64,000 bases of DNA from Spirodela intermedia. Lineage: Eukaryota > Streptophyta > Magnoliopsida > Alismatales > Araceae. Shown here piece by piece: positions 50,179 through 62,156 of the stretch (position 1 is the first letter of the stretch; every line of letters begins with the position of its first letter). Location: NCBI GenBank assembly GCA_902729315.2, contig LR746269.1:7848231-7912230 (forward strand), given 5' to 3'. Under the pieces are notes generated by a model, which was given only the letters and a program-made list of their open reading frames with translations, ran no database searches and was not told the origin of the DNA. The position numbers and the translations under genes are program-made.

Positions 50179-51832
50179 CGGAGGAAGAGGAGGCTGGGGA
50201 TAGACGCTAGAGTTGAATCAAGAACAACCTACGATTCTCTCTCTCGTTCTTCTCCTCTTTCCCATCCTCTACTCCACCCTTTCTCTTGCCCTTGTTCCCC
50301 TCGTCCTCCTCTGTGTGTGTGTGTGTGTGTAAATCTCTCCTTCTGACCACCTCCTGGAGATTCTGTTACCATTGCTTTTCATATGTTCTTGTGTCTCATA
50401 CTAGTCTCTCTTCTCTCTCTCTCTCTCTCTCTACCCTGGCCTAAAAGCATTATCTAGCGGTAACATCTCGCCTTCCTTTGTACATCTTCGTTTAAAACTC
50501 TCTCCCCCAATCCTCTTTCTCCCTCTCTCTCTCTCTCTCTCTCTCCATCTATCTATTTATCTCGAGCTTAGATCCCTCTAAATCTCCGTCAATCTGTGGC
50601 TGAAGGGGAACAATAACACCGGGAGAATCTGTCCGGGGCAATTTTTTTTTCTTCCATCTTCGACGGCACTACAATAACGCCAGGAGAGTAAGTCCCTCAA
50701 CGGCTCATTAAATATTATACCGTTTCTTTCAGGAATTCAAAAGCCAGTCGAGTGCTTCCGGTAACCTTCTTTCTATCGAATTCTCGTCCATATATTTCCC
50801 CAGCCATGCATGTTCTTTTTCCTAAACGGAGAAACTCTGAATCATGTCTCCTTTCAAGTCCGCTCTTTAACGTTCTAATATTTTCTTTTAGTTCTTAAAT
50901 CAACAACAAGGTTTCTACTTCAAAACCCATAAAAAATCTACCTTTCTCCACCGTCTTTGCTATTTATTTCTACCAAATAGGGATCGTAAATCTCCATGTG
51001 TAGAAGATTTAGGAGAGCTAGGTGTAGACACTTCAGCGTAGTCTATGTCCCAAGCGTTGCCATTTTTCCTTGGGATTGTAAACACCGGAGGATTTCAGGT
51101 GTCAACCGTCACCATTATGATGCCAATCGTTAGAACTCCGCTGGTGTCAACACCTGGTGTTCCAAGTGTTTATACATGTGTGATGTGCCAATCCCCATGT
51201 AAACAATCATATATTTCGCTATTTATTCAGTTTCTGTGACATATATGAACGTTAATTCTTTTTTCTCATCAAAATCAAAAATCACAATTTTTGAACACCG
51301 TTTCGAAGTCAACTTTTATCTTTAGCATGTTGTTACTTTGTTAAATGTACTCTGGAGATTTAAAGCCCCTTTTTTTGGAATGAAATTACCGATTATCATA
51401 TCATGCAGTATTCTTCCGTGCTTCTGGACGATGGAATCATAAAATTTCAAGTGATATGTGTGAACTGCTTGAAGATCTTTCTAAAACTCGGCCCAAGTCT
51501 GATGCTTTGGCACCCTATTGATCAAACTCAAGATTTGCCCTGTTTGGAAAAATCTGAGTTCTGAGGTCACCCGTGACGTCGGACAGCGGCCCCTCTCACC
51601 ACGGAAAGGGCCATCTTGCCTCATCCGTCAATCCCCTCGCCCATTTTTCCTGTTCCATGCACCTACCCCCAGAGCTTAGGAGCTGTGTGGGGCCACGCGA
51701 AGGATTCCGTCCTGCTGATTCTAGAGCTGATGTCTGCCCCTGAAAAACCCCCATAAATTCAGTCCGAAGATCACTTGGTTTGGCCGTCTGGGTCAGCTGT
51801 ACCGTCTGTTCCAAGGGAGAAAGTCTCCGGCC
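50179..51832. other. Spacer upstream of MSRB
   Basis: CT-rich tracts (50229-50300, 50405-50433, 50521-50545), a (GT)n run near 50310-50330, then AT-rich sequence and the MSRB promoter and leader (about 51560-51832, GC-rich). Nothing else supported. Confidence 0.5.
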
Positions 51833-53068
51833 ATGGGTTCTTCCGGGAACGCCGCCCAGAAGAGCGAGGAGGAGTGGCGGGCCGTCCTTAGCCCGGAGCA
51901 GTTCCGGATCCTTCGCCAGAAGGGGACTGAGTACGATCCTCCTCCTCCCCTTTTGCGGCCTTCTCATCTTTTTCTTCAGATTGGGTCTTCGCCCTGCTAT
52001 ATTTGGCAAAATTCCTTCGGTCAACGCCGGATGGGTCTGTTTTCCTGTCTTCTGGGAGAAGGATCTCCACGGTCGTTTCTGATGCTTCTTCTCTTCTCTG
52101 CCTGTCTGGCTTCTGAGGAAGTCCGTCCCTCCCCACCGTGAATCCCCTCTTCCCCAGTTTTTACAGGCTGATCCTTGCGTTTGCTATGCAAAACCCAAAA
52201 TTCTGAGTTAATTTATGTACCAATTGCGAATTCTTACCCGAACCTTGAATCTTTCCGCAATACCCGTTGACTTTTTGAGATCTAAGCCTTTCTTTATTGG
52301 GTTGCTTCCATTGATCTTGATCGGATTTTCTGTCGGTGATAAGTGTATCAACCAACTATCTTTAGCTGAAAGAACCGAGCCATCCAACACAAACCCAATA
52401 CCTAATGAATAGATTTAGACTATATCTATCTCTCAATCAATAAAATTCATTCATCTCATTCTATACGACCATTCTAACGCTTCATCTTGCCCTCGGCTTA
52501 TTCTCCTGTGAAGGTACCGTGGCACTGGAGAATACAACAAGTTCTTCGGCGATGGCGTGTACAGCTGCGCGGGCTGTGAAACCCCCCTTTACAAGTCAAC
52601 CACCAAGTTCGACTCCGGCTGTGGCTGGCCAGCTTTCTACGAGGGCTTCCCGGGGGCCATAACTCGCACGGTTCGTCCCTTCCTCCTTTCTATTTCTGGA
52701 AAGTTGACCGAATCAAGTACTAACGAAGTATCAAGCAGAGAGGTTTTGATGGGTTCTCATGATTCTTCAGCGAGATCTCCTACCCACTTAGAGGCAATTC
52801 AAGAACTAGAAGCCTACCCTTTAGCTCTAGAACACATGGGAATTCCACCACTCTATTCAATTGTGATTTTTCTTGTTGCGATGTGTCGTTGACTAACCGA
52901 AAATGTCTTTGTGTACAGGCCGATCCTGATGGGAGGAGGACCGAGATCACTTGTTCTGCTTGTGGAGGGCACTTGGGCCATGTCTTCAAAGGCGAAGGGT
53001 TCTCAACGCCCACTGATGAGCGCCACTGTGTCAACAGTGTGTCGATCAAGTTCGCCCCTGGCTCATAA
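51833..53068 (+). CDS. MSRB: Peptide methionine-R-sulfoxide reductase B
   Basis: Repairs oxidised protein by reducing methionine-R-sulfoxide to methionine. Exons 51833-51930, 52514-52670 and 52919-53068 give 134 residues. Four Zn-binding cysteines form two CxxC pairs (Cys51/54 and Cys97/100). The catalytic cysteine is Cys122 in RHCVNS, and the resolving cysteine is Cys69 in SGCGWPAF. No transit peptide precedes [18 protein letters not shown], so a cytosolic or nuclear form resembling Arabidopsis MSRB5-type proteins is likely (inference). The exon 2 acceptor (GTGAAG|GTACC) is a modest match but restores the conserved GTGEYNKFF segment. Confidence 0.95.
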
Positions 53069-56000
53069 GAGTCCTGTCCTCGTATTGGCTTCCTCTCCTT
53101 GTGAACCCATAATAAGTGACGAGTTGATGCTGCTTGAGTAATGTTTTATCTATTTTCCATGTCGCTTCTATTCTAACGTTTGACTTTCATCGTATAATGG
53201 ATTTAATACTAAAATATAGCTGATCTAGTTATGGGTTAAATATATGCTTTTTTTCTTCCTTAATCAACCATACAGAAGCCCTAGAGTCTCATATTATGTG
53301 ATAATTCTGCCGATAGCGTCATCCCACTTAGGTTTTATTTACTTATACTTTATTAAACCTAGATTGATGATTGAAAATATAAATATGTCCTTCCCTCTCG
53401 ATTTGGTTCTTGATAGTAGAGAAAATACCACCTAATCCCATACTAGGCGCACCAATGGAGTTAGGTAAGCTTAAAGATTGTTTGGGCCCATTATTTCGTT
53501 AAGATTTGGCATACAAAATTAAGCTTTGAAATGTAACTAAATCTAACTCGGTCCAACCTCTATATGAATTTGTTCTAAACATAATTAAGGTGATAAATTA
53601 ATTAAGTTCTCGCCTTAGGACAGTTTAATTCTCCAAATATGCACCATATCTTTTTTTTCTTTTCTATTTTCTCTCTAAACGTCTCACTTTCTAAGATAAG
53701 CGTAAATAGAGCACTATATAAAGCCCAATCCGTATGAAAGTTTGAGTTGGAACCCACTTCGTGTGCTTTTCACTAGGTATCTCCTAGGTTAAGGCTTTTC
53801 ATTAGGTATCTTCTAAGAAACTGATTTTTTTCCAAGATTAGTTTTTTTTACTAGAAATGTTCACAAATTGTGTTGAAATATTTTAAAATGAATAAGGCCA
53901 TGAATGCAAAGTAAAATATTGAATTGACATGATCTTCTAATGGCAATGGCGTCCATGATCTTCTTCATTATGGCAAGAATTACGAGTATTTTATGATGAG
54001 AGTTAATTATTATCAACTTTTCTTCCTTTAATTAAGAAAAAAATAATCAATTATAAATTATTGACGTCCTTCTTATAGTGTGACACTCAACCTTGTATTT
54101 CCCTGCAACTCTTCACATAAATTGGACATGCTAAGCCTCTCTAGTTGGTGCTCATGCTTATGCAAGGCCTCCTATAGGGTGAAGAATAGATAAGCCCAAG
54201 AGAACCTCTTATTGAGTACTGTCATCATCTAGTCAACATTTGATCTAGTGGTCAATGCTACCATCAAGCTTGAAGTCATTCCTTGTTTCACATATGATGA
54301 TAATACCCTTACTAGATAGTCTATTCATTTTAGTACTGTGTGTGGCATCATCACATCCATTGTGTCATTGACTTTTTACATCTATTGAGAGAAAGACACC
54401 ACTGAGGGAAACATTCATATTCATACAATCACATCCTTACCGTTGTCAAAATCAGTTGCATACTTGAGCTTGCTAATTTTTCTAACTCTCTTGAAGAAAG
54501 TGAGTCAGGCTCACTTGGTCTGAGAAGTGACAATGTATACATAAGTGCTAACATATTCATGAAGGAGGATTCACTATCCAATGACCTAAGAAGGGAGCTG
54601 ACTCATCAAATGAGGAAATACTCAAATTGATTTATCATTTAATGACATACTCAACACATCTGATAAGGCTTCCTTTTTAAGGGCATTTATAAAAAGGTAA
54701 AATAATTTTATAATATGAAATATTTATAAAGTGAGATGATTAGCTTGTCAAATTTATAATATAGTTAGTCAAAATTCTTAGAGCTTCAGAGCTTATCTTT
54801 TCTAAAAGTTTTCTGCCTTTATTTTTTCCTTACATTAAGTGAGTTAACTCATGAATTGGACTCACATGTAAGTTAGTTAAGGGTGTGGTTTTATAACACA
54901 AAATAGACCTAAGACAAGGTGGTACTACAAGGAAAATGTAAAAATACAATATCCACACACACACACACACATAATATATTGATCAGACTCCTGGCATCAC
55001 CCAAGAGAAGAAAGATTTCAAGAACATATTTGCATAGCCTCTCTCAACCATTCAAGTGACTCCTCTCCAAAAAATACTTCCATACCTTTGAGCCAAAAGT
55101 TCTATGTCACATAAAGCTTCATCAATTTTGTAAGAGAAATTATGTATTTCTATTTTGTATTTGAGTACTTACAGTACCTAGTTCTACCTATAGCTGTAAA
55201 TTTATAAGAAATTAGATAGATGCTAGTCTAGTTGGCTCCTAAAGTCATGAATTTAGAAAAAATGTTTTGGGAAAACACCTAGATTAAGTAGAGCTATAAA
55301 TTCTAGAGTGAGGCTAGTTGACACCCTAGTGTTTGACTTATGTTCAAGTGAAAGTTAGTGGATTCTAAAAATATGACTTTTGAAGAGTAGCGTAGGCCAC
55401 GTGGATCAAAACTAATATAATTTTGGTTCCACATATCTACAAAAAAATAAAATTTAGGAAGAGAATTGAAAAATACCCATTCACCTCCCCTTCTAGTTAT
55501 TTCTACAGCCTCTAAAGCCAACACATCATCAAATCTCATTATCCCATTAGCTAATTAAAAATAAGTACTAATTTTCACCAATCCACCCTCTTAGTAGTCT
55601 CATCAAATAGAACAAGACCATCAATGTTCTTTTTTTTCAGGGATGAAACCCTAGAAACATTAGCATGTTGTGATGGTGTCACTAGAGAGGAAAATATTAC
55701 ATCATGGAAGGAGGTCCCTCATAGTCCCTAATCACAGTATTAGATAAGTCTCTATCCTCATCATAGAAAATATAATCAAAAAATCATCTATTTTTTCCAT
55801 CTAGAAAAACCTTATTGAGTTATTGTAGGTAAAATAAGATTATTTATAGAGATTACTTTGGGTAACCGAGCATGTTAATGCTATATATTTACCATGCAAT
55901 AAATTTATAGATAATCCCTAATCGTAGTAGTAGATAAGGAAACTTGATTAGCCTATATCGTCTTATGATAGAAAATGTTTCAAGAAATTATCTTATGATG

Positions 56001-56671
56001 TTAATCATAAAATAAATTAATAAAGTTTATGTCTATCTTCAAAAAAATCGTTGAATCATTATAGGTAAAATAAGATTATTTAGAGAGATTAATGTGGGTA
56101 AATGATCATCTTAATGCTACACATTTACCATGCAAGAAATTTAAAGTATTAACATTTTAGTAGTAGAAAATGAAACTTAATTAGGCTCTATTCTCTTATG
56201 ATAGAAATGTTTCAGGAAAATATCTTATGATATTAATTATAAAATAAATTAATAAAATTTATGTCCTTCTACAAAAGATTTGTTGAATTATTATAGGTAA
56301 AATAAGATTATTTAGAGAGATTAATATGGGAAACCGAGCATGTTAATGCTACACATTTACCATGCAAGAAATTTGAAGTGTTAACATATTGGGAGGAGTC
56401 ATCTTTGACTCGTCTCTCTCCTCATCCTTTTCCCCTCCAATCATTTGAGATTGGGGCCTTGAGGGTGGTGAGACGATCACCGGTTCGACGCCGGTTAGGC
56501 CGCTGATTCACGGTCCGAGCGGTAAAACCGGTTCATCTGACCCGGGTCAGTGGCGGGAAGCCTATCCATCTCCTCTGGTGTGGAGAGAAACGTACAAATC
56601 GCAGTGGGGAGTCTCTCTCTCTCTCTCTCTCTCTCTCATCCTCCCACCCGCCTCCTTCCTCGGCGGGCGCG
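53069..56671. other. MSRB-CSP41a spacer, 3.6 kb
   Basis: MSRB 3'UTR, then AT-rich DNA with no recognisable gene. Around 55430-55520 the string CACCTCCCCTTCTAGTTATT followed by TCTACAG resembles the end region of Copia LTRs (weak). A tandem repeat fills 55813-56393. A short GC-richer promoter and CT tract (56612-56638) precede CSP41a. Confidence 0.5.
55813..56393. repeat. About 234-bp tandem repeat, 2.5 copies
   Basis: The landmark AGGTAAAATAAGATTATTTA occurs at 55827, 56063 and 56295 (offsets 236 and 232). It is followed each time by GAGCATGTTAATGCT or a variant and TTTACCATGCAA(T/G)AAATTT. The third copy is truncated about 280 bp before the CSP41a start codon. Confidence 0.9.
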
Positions 56672-59600
56672 ATGGCCGCTGCGTCCACTCTCTTCTCGGT
56701 GCCGTCCTCGTCTTGCGCTCGTGGGCGTCGCCGCGTCTCCCAGTTCCGCTCCCCTTCTCTCTCCGTCTCCTCTTTGTCTTCTTTCTCCTCGTCTTCCTCC
56801 TCTTTTGTTTCGTCATTCAGTGTTCCCGGACCCGCGTTCTCCTCCTTTTCCGATGTCTCCTCGTCGTCTTTCTCTGTGTTCGCGAGCTCGGAGAAGAAGA
56901 AAGTCCTGATCGTCAACACCAACAGCGGCGGCCACGCCGTCATCGGCTTCTACCTTGCCAAAGAACTCCTCGGCTCCGGCCATGAGGTCACTGTGCTGAC
57001 CGTCGGCGAAGAGAACTCCGACAAGATGAAGAAGCCACCATTCTCCCGATTCTCAGTAATCTCCTCTCTGTGCCTCTAATTCTGTTCTAATAGTCGCCGC
57101 TTTGGAAATTCTGTCCCTCTGGAGAAAATGAGTGTAGAAGAATTGTAGATCTTAGTTCAACATTTCAATGTTTCCTTGTTTTCTCCCTTTTGGATTCTTT
57201 TAGGAGCTCGTGACCGCAGGCGGCCGCACTGTTTGGGGTGATGCCTCGGATGTTGGGAAGGCAGTTGGTGGGGCCACATTCGATGTGGTCTTGGACAATA
57301 ATGGCAAGGATCTTGATACCGTGCGGTAAATGCGCCTGCCAATTTATTCTTTCTAAATACACACTCTACAGATATCCTCTGATTTTTAGTATTTTTCTTT
57401 TCATACACACTTCCCCGTCTAATGTACAATGTCCTTGGTGAAATTATGTTCGAAATATAATCTATAAGCAAATATGTGGTTTTTTTAACATAAACCATGA
57501 AAAATTAACCTCAATCAGATCAGAGTAAGTAGAAAAATAAATTTAAGTAAAATGGATATGCCCAACTTCATGCCAAAGCTAAATTCAATCGAATTAAGTA
57601 TTCACGTTTTAGGTTATATCGAGCACTTAATAGGGTAAAATTCAACTTCTTGAGGTCAGAGTGGATAAAAAACGAAGTAAAATACTATGCCCCGTATTTA
57701 GGAAAAAGGCCCAGTAAATACATAGCAGTATCGACCGACTGCTATATTTGAGTCTTGTTTTGCTACTAAATTCATTCTGGCTCGTGTCTCTAGCTCTACT
57801 AATAATAGCGGTCAGAGCATACGAGAATTGAAATAATTTTCAGATTAGCCAAATGACTGAGGTTAGTCTTATTAGGGATGAAAGCTTTTCCTCTGAAGAT
57901 CGTGTCAATTTTGATATAATGTGAATTTCTTGTGAGTTATTGCATGCTTGAGAAATGGTTTGCTGATTTAATGGTTTACATATTTCCTTGGGGATTTATT
58001 CGAATGTTTCCTTAAAGTTCCATGGTCCCTTTCTTGAATGTGTTTTCTCCTTCCTTAATCATAATCCCTGATTATAGGCCGGTAGCTGACTGGGCCAAAA
58101 ATTCTGGTGCTGAGCAATTTCTATTCGTTAGCAGTGCTGGAATTTATAAGACGAGTGATGAGTTGCCACATGTTGAAGGGGTATGATTAACGAAATTTTA
58201 ACATATCTTGTTGATTTCTTCCCAGTTATGCTTTTCATTCCTGATTATTCGCGAGCTGGAAGTTTCATGATCCTTTGATATATTTTGGTGTCACTTAAGA
58301 TACTTGATTATATGCTCTGCATGACCATTTACTTGATTTAATTTATGCCCAGAACCACTCGTCATTCACAGTTCATTTATTTCTATTTGACTATATTATA
58401 AATTATCTTAATTTAGCACAAATTTCTGGAGAACTTGATTCGCTTCCAGTGTATCTCATCCTATCTATTATCCTATTTCTTCAACGATGTTATCAGAAAA
58501 ACGGTCTAAATGAATCAAGAAAACACGGTGTTAATAAAATTTCATATTTTCGAAGACAAGATATTATAAATGCAGACTGCATAAGGCTCTTGGGAAGAAA
58601 GTAACTCAGAATCGGAATATCCCTATATGGTATACGAAATCCCAGAGCCTATTCTGATGCCAGACGCTCAAATTCACCTGATTTCAACCAATTCCCTGTC
58701 AGATGCCTCTTGAACTATCTTGGCGGAGAAAACTCTTGAAGCAAAAGATTCTGGATATTGACCATCCCTTTTTGGTTTTACACTTGGGGAGCCTTTTGGA
58801 ATTCCTGTTTGAAGTGACTCTCCTTGCTTGGAAATTTTGAAACTTTATTAAATGATAGTATTTTGAAATTTCGTGCTAGAAATTCAATGTGGGAAATATG
58901 ATGAATTATCATTCGATGATTTATAAACCCAAAATGAATTTTTTTTGTTTTATTTTGAAGCCTGAAAAATTCAAATCTATCTTATATATTCCCAGTGTCT
59001 CTAGCAATAAGAGTTCATGTGCGGAGATATTTATTATATAGCATTAATTTGTCAATTCCGAAGTCCTTGGACTAAGTAAAGTTATTGAACGACTATGATG
59101 TGGGTGGAAAAAATATTACTTCTTTGAGATCTCAGTATACGTGTATTACCTTGCCAATTCACCCCCTTAATGGAATAACTAAAATTGTTGGAACGAATTT
59201 GGTGTAAACAGACTTATGACTATTTGTTATAATGCTGTGGTAATAACTAGAACCTGAATAGTAACATAGCCTTTTGATTGTGAATAATAAAATAATAAAC
59301 GTATTATTTCACAAGTTCGTCATCTGTCTGTAAGATGCTACTTTTGGCCATCGCAGGACCCTGTCAAAGCGGATGCTGGGCACGTAGCAGTGGAAAAATA
59401 CATCTCAGGGCTTTCCTTCGGCAGCTGGGCAGCATTTCGACCTCAATACATGATTGGATCTGGAAACAACAAAGACTGTGAGGAGTGGTTCTTTGACCGT
59501 AAGATCCTCCATGACTTGCATTGTTTTCCTGTCTTATTTCAATCTTACTCATTGTGTGTTGATTCCCTGGTTCGCTTCCAGTCAATCTATATATGTGCTA

Positions 59601-60504
59601 AAATATGGTTTATTTCCTCCAAAGTTTGTCATATTTCTCCTTTTCCCATGTAAAAAATCGTTCTTCAACTCATTTGGAGAGTAATATTTCTCTCATTGAT
59701 GGAAAAATCTGCCAATAAAAAAGCACAGGATCTGACTTCTAGTAATATTTAAAACATTATTTCCTTAAAAGGTCGCAAAATTTCTTCGCCTTACCCCATA
59801 CATAGATCTTCTGCTTTATCAAACTATAGACTAAGTCTACTTACTTACCCATATACCCTATTATTTTTCTTATCAATATATATAGTCTGATGTACCATGA
59901 TACTATATTAAATTTCTTGATAAGACAACCCATATGATGTGATGCCCTTTCTTTTTCATTAGGAATTGTCCGGGACAGGCCAGTCCCTCTTCCCGGCTCC
60001 GGGATGCAGCTCACCAACATCTCCCACGTCAGAGACTTGTCCAGCATGCTGGCCCTGGCGGTCGAGAGCCCCGCCGCCGCCAATGGCAACATATTCAATT
60101 GCGTGAGTGACCGGGCCGTCACCTTCATCGGGCTAGCCAAGCTGTGCGCCCAAGCTGCCGGCCGCGAGCCCCGGATCGTCTTCTACGACCCCAAGGCCGC
60201 CGGCGTCGACGCAAAGAAGGCCTTCCCATTCCGGAACATGGTAGCTTACACAGCTTACTCCTCCCTAACAACGATCTTAATGAATAAATGACGACTAATT
60301 CAATGCTAATGATGTGTGCAGCACTTCTACTCTGAGCCCAGAGCCGCCAAGGAGGTCTTGGGCTGGACCAGCACCACCGATCTTCCAGAGGATCTGAAGG
60401 AGCGGTTCAGTGAGTACATCAGCATCGGCCGCGACAAGAAGGAGATCAAGTTTGATCTCGATGATAAGATCCTGGAGTCCCTCAAGGTGGCAGTCACTGC
60501 CTGA
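56672..60504 (+). CDS. CSP41A: Chloroplast stem-loop binding protein CSP41a
   Basis: Plastid RNA-binding protein of the atypical short-chain dehydrogenase (NAD-epimerase-like) family; with CSP41b it binds and stabilises plastid rRNA and mRNA, and has endonuclease activity in vitro (family knowledge). Exons 56672-57055, 57204-57325, 58078-58180, 59357-59498, 59963-60240 and 60322-60504 give 403 residues (Arabidopsis about 406). A Ser-rich transit peptide of about 70 residues precedes the Rossmann-like start [20 protein letters not shown]. Further family signatures are [89 protein letters not shown] and a Lys/Asp-rich tail. Confidence 0.97.
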
Positions 60505-61729
60505 GACGAGAGCAGCTGCCTGCTCTCTGAGAGGAGCTCCTCATGTACGTATCTATTTTCCTCCATTAATACTGCTTCTTGGATGATATACAGGTTGATC
60601 ATCTTGGGCCAGATACTTATCATGGAATATTGTTCTTGCCCTTGAAATCTTATGAAAGAGGATTATCAAAATGAATCATTTTTATCACATATTGTTCTTG
60701 CACTTGCCATTTGTGAACTTTTTTTTTTAATGCTCCTAGGAGCAATAAATAATATAATTCAAGATTGACGAAACATTTTTGGTAGAAAATTGCTGGAAAA
60801 AAATAACTGAAGCTTTGATATTCTATTAGGCTTTTGAAGGTCTGGCTTGGATAATCTATTTGTCAAAATCTACTAAATAAATTCTTTCTGCCTTTCATTA
60901 TTTTCCTTTAATGAGGAAGACTGTTTTCCATGGTTTGATGGTCTAAAAAATAATTATATCGTCGCTGATTTTTTAATATTATTAAAAATAAATATATGCA
61001 TATCTTGATTATTTGAGATATTATAGGCTCCCAGGATGAACCTATGCTGGAATCTCTTCGAAAAGAATCACCACATTCATAGGTTGAATTTAATAAGATT
61101 TTTTTTTACAGGATTAAAGAATTAATGAGTGCCTAATTTTCCCAGTATATGGTCAGTAATTATATGATCTTACATGTATGAATTTTTTTTTTATATGGCC
61201 ACTAATTATATAATTACAAGTATATGGTTTTGCAATTTTAGGGCGTGCTACGTATGAAAAAAAAATTATATGTCCAGAATTAAAATATTGAAAAAAAAGG
61301 GTTTTAAGAGCTGGTTGACCGATCGCTTTAGCCTCCTGCTTTGTCCGAGCTGGTTGACCGACCTGCTCGACTGCGGTTGCTTTGTCCCATTCTCGCTCTA
61401 CGGACGCCCAATGGATCCAATATAACCGAAATAGTATGCGATAATTGGTGTGGGGCCCACTAACCTATCCTAATAACTTTACTTTTAGGTATATATTGTG
61501 GGGTATAAATTTAATGGGGGATCTTTCTATAAATGTTGTCGGTACGAGCTGCAAATTGGCGCGAGAGGACAGAAGATAGAGACGATGAAGACGCCACCGA
61601 TCGGCCCCCCCGAATTCATATCGTCATTCCTGCCGCTGCTATCTTCTTCCCCGAGCTCCGCCGCCCTCCGATCGAACTCCGGCAGTTGCGGCGGAGCTCC
61701 ACCCTCCGGCCCTCCCTCGGGTTATAGGG
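60505..61729. other. CSP41a-TSB spacer
   Basis: CSP41a 3'UTR, then AT-rich DNA. A 39-bp tandem duplication (61308-61386; each copy opens GAGCTGGTTGACCGA) is followed by the GC-rich TSB leader from about 61550. An ATG at 61585 opens a Ser/Pro-rich frame that is out of frame with TSB. Confidence 0.6.
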
Positions 61730-62117
61730 ATGGAGTCGGCGGCGGAGGCGATGGGGATGGTCCAGATCGCCGCCCACCCGCGGCCTGATTCGTTCGGTAG
61801 GTTCGGCAAGTTTGGGGGGAAGTACGTGCCCGAGACACTGATGCACGCGCTCTCCGAGCTCGAAGCTGCATTCCACTCCGTCGTAAAGGACCAGGGTTTC
61901 CAGGTGGAGTCTCCATGCCTGGTACACATCAAAATGCCGGCCTCCCATTGATTGGTTGAGCACAGGCTCTTGCAGGCTACTGGTTTCCCCTTTTCTTTCG
62001 TATCATTTCTGATTAATCTGTTGCTGATCGTTCAGATAGCGACGAAGTTCTTTGCCTGGATACATCATACTAGCTGGCTTACACCTTCATACATCTAGCA
62101 CGCAGATATGCACATAT

Positions 62118-62156
<39 letters not shown>

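Noticed and set aside
55430-55520. Copia-LTR-like end sequence
   Set aside because: Only one short resemblance; no partner LTR, primer-binding site, polypurine tract or coding domain found.
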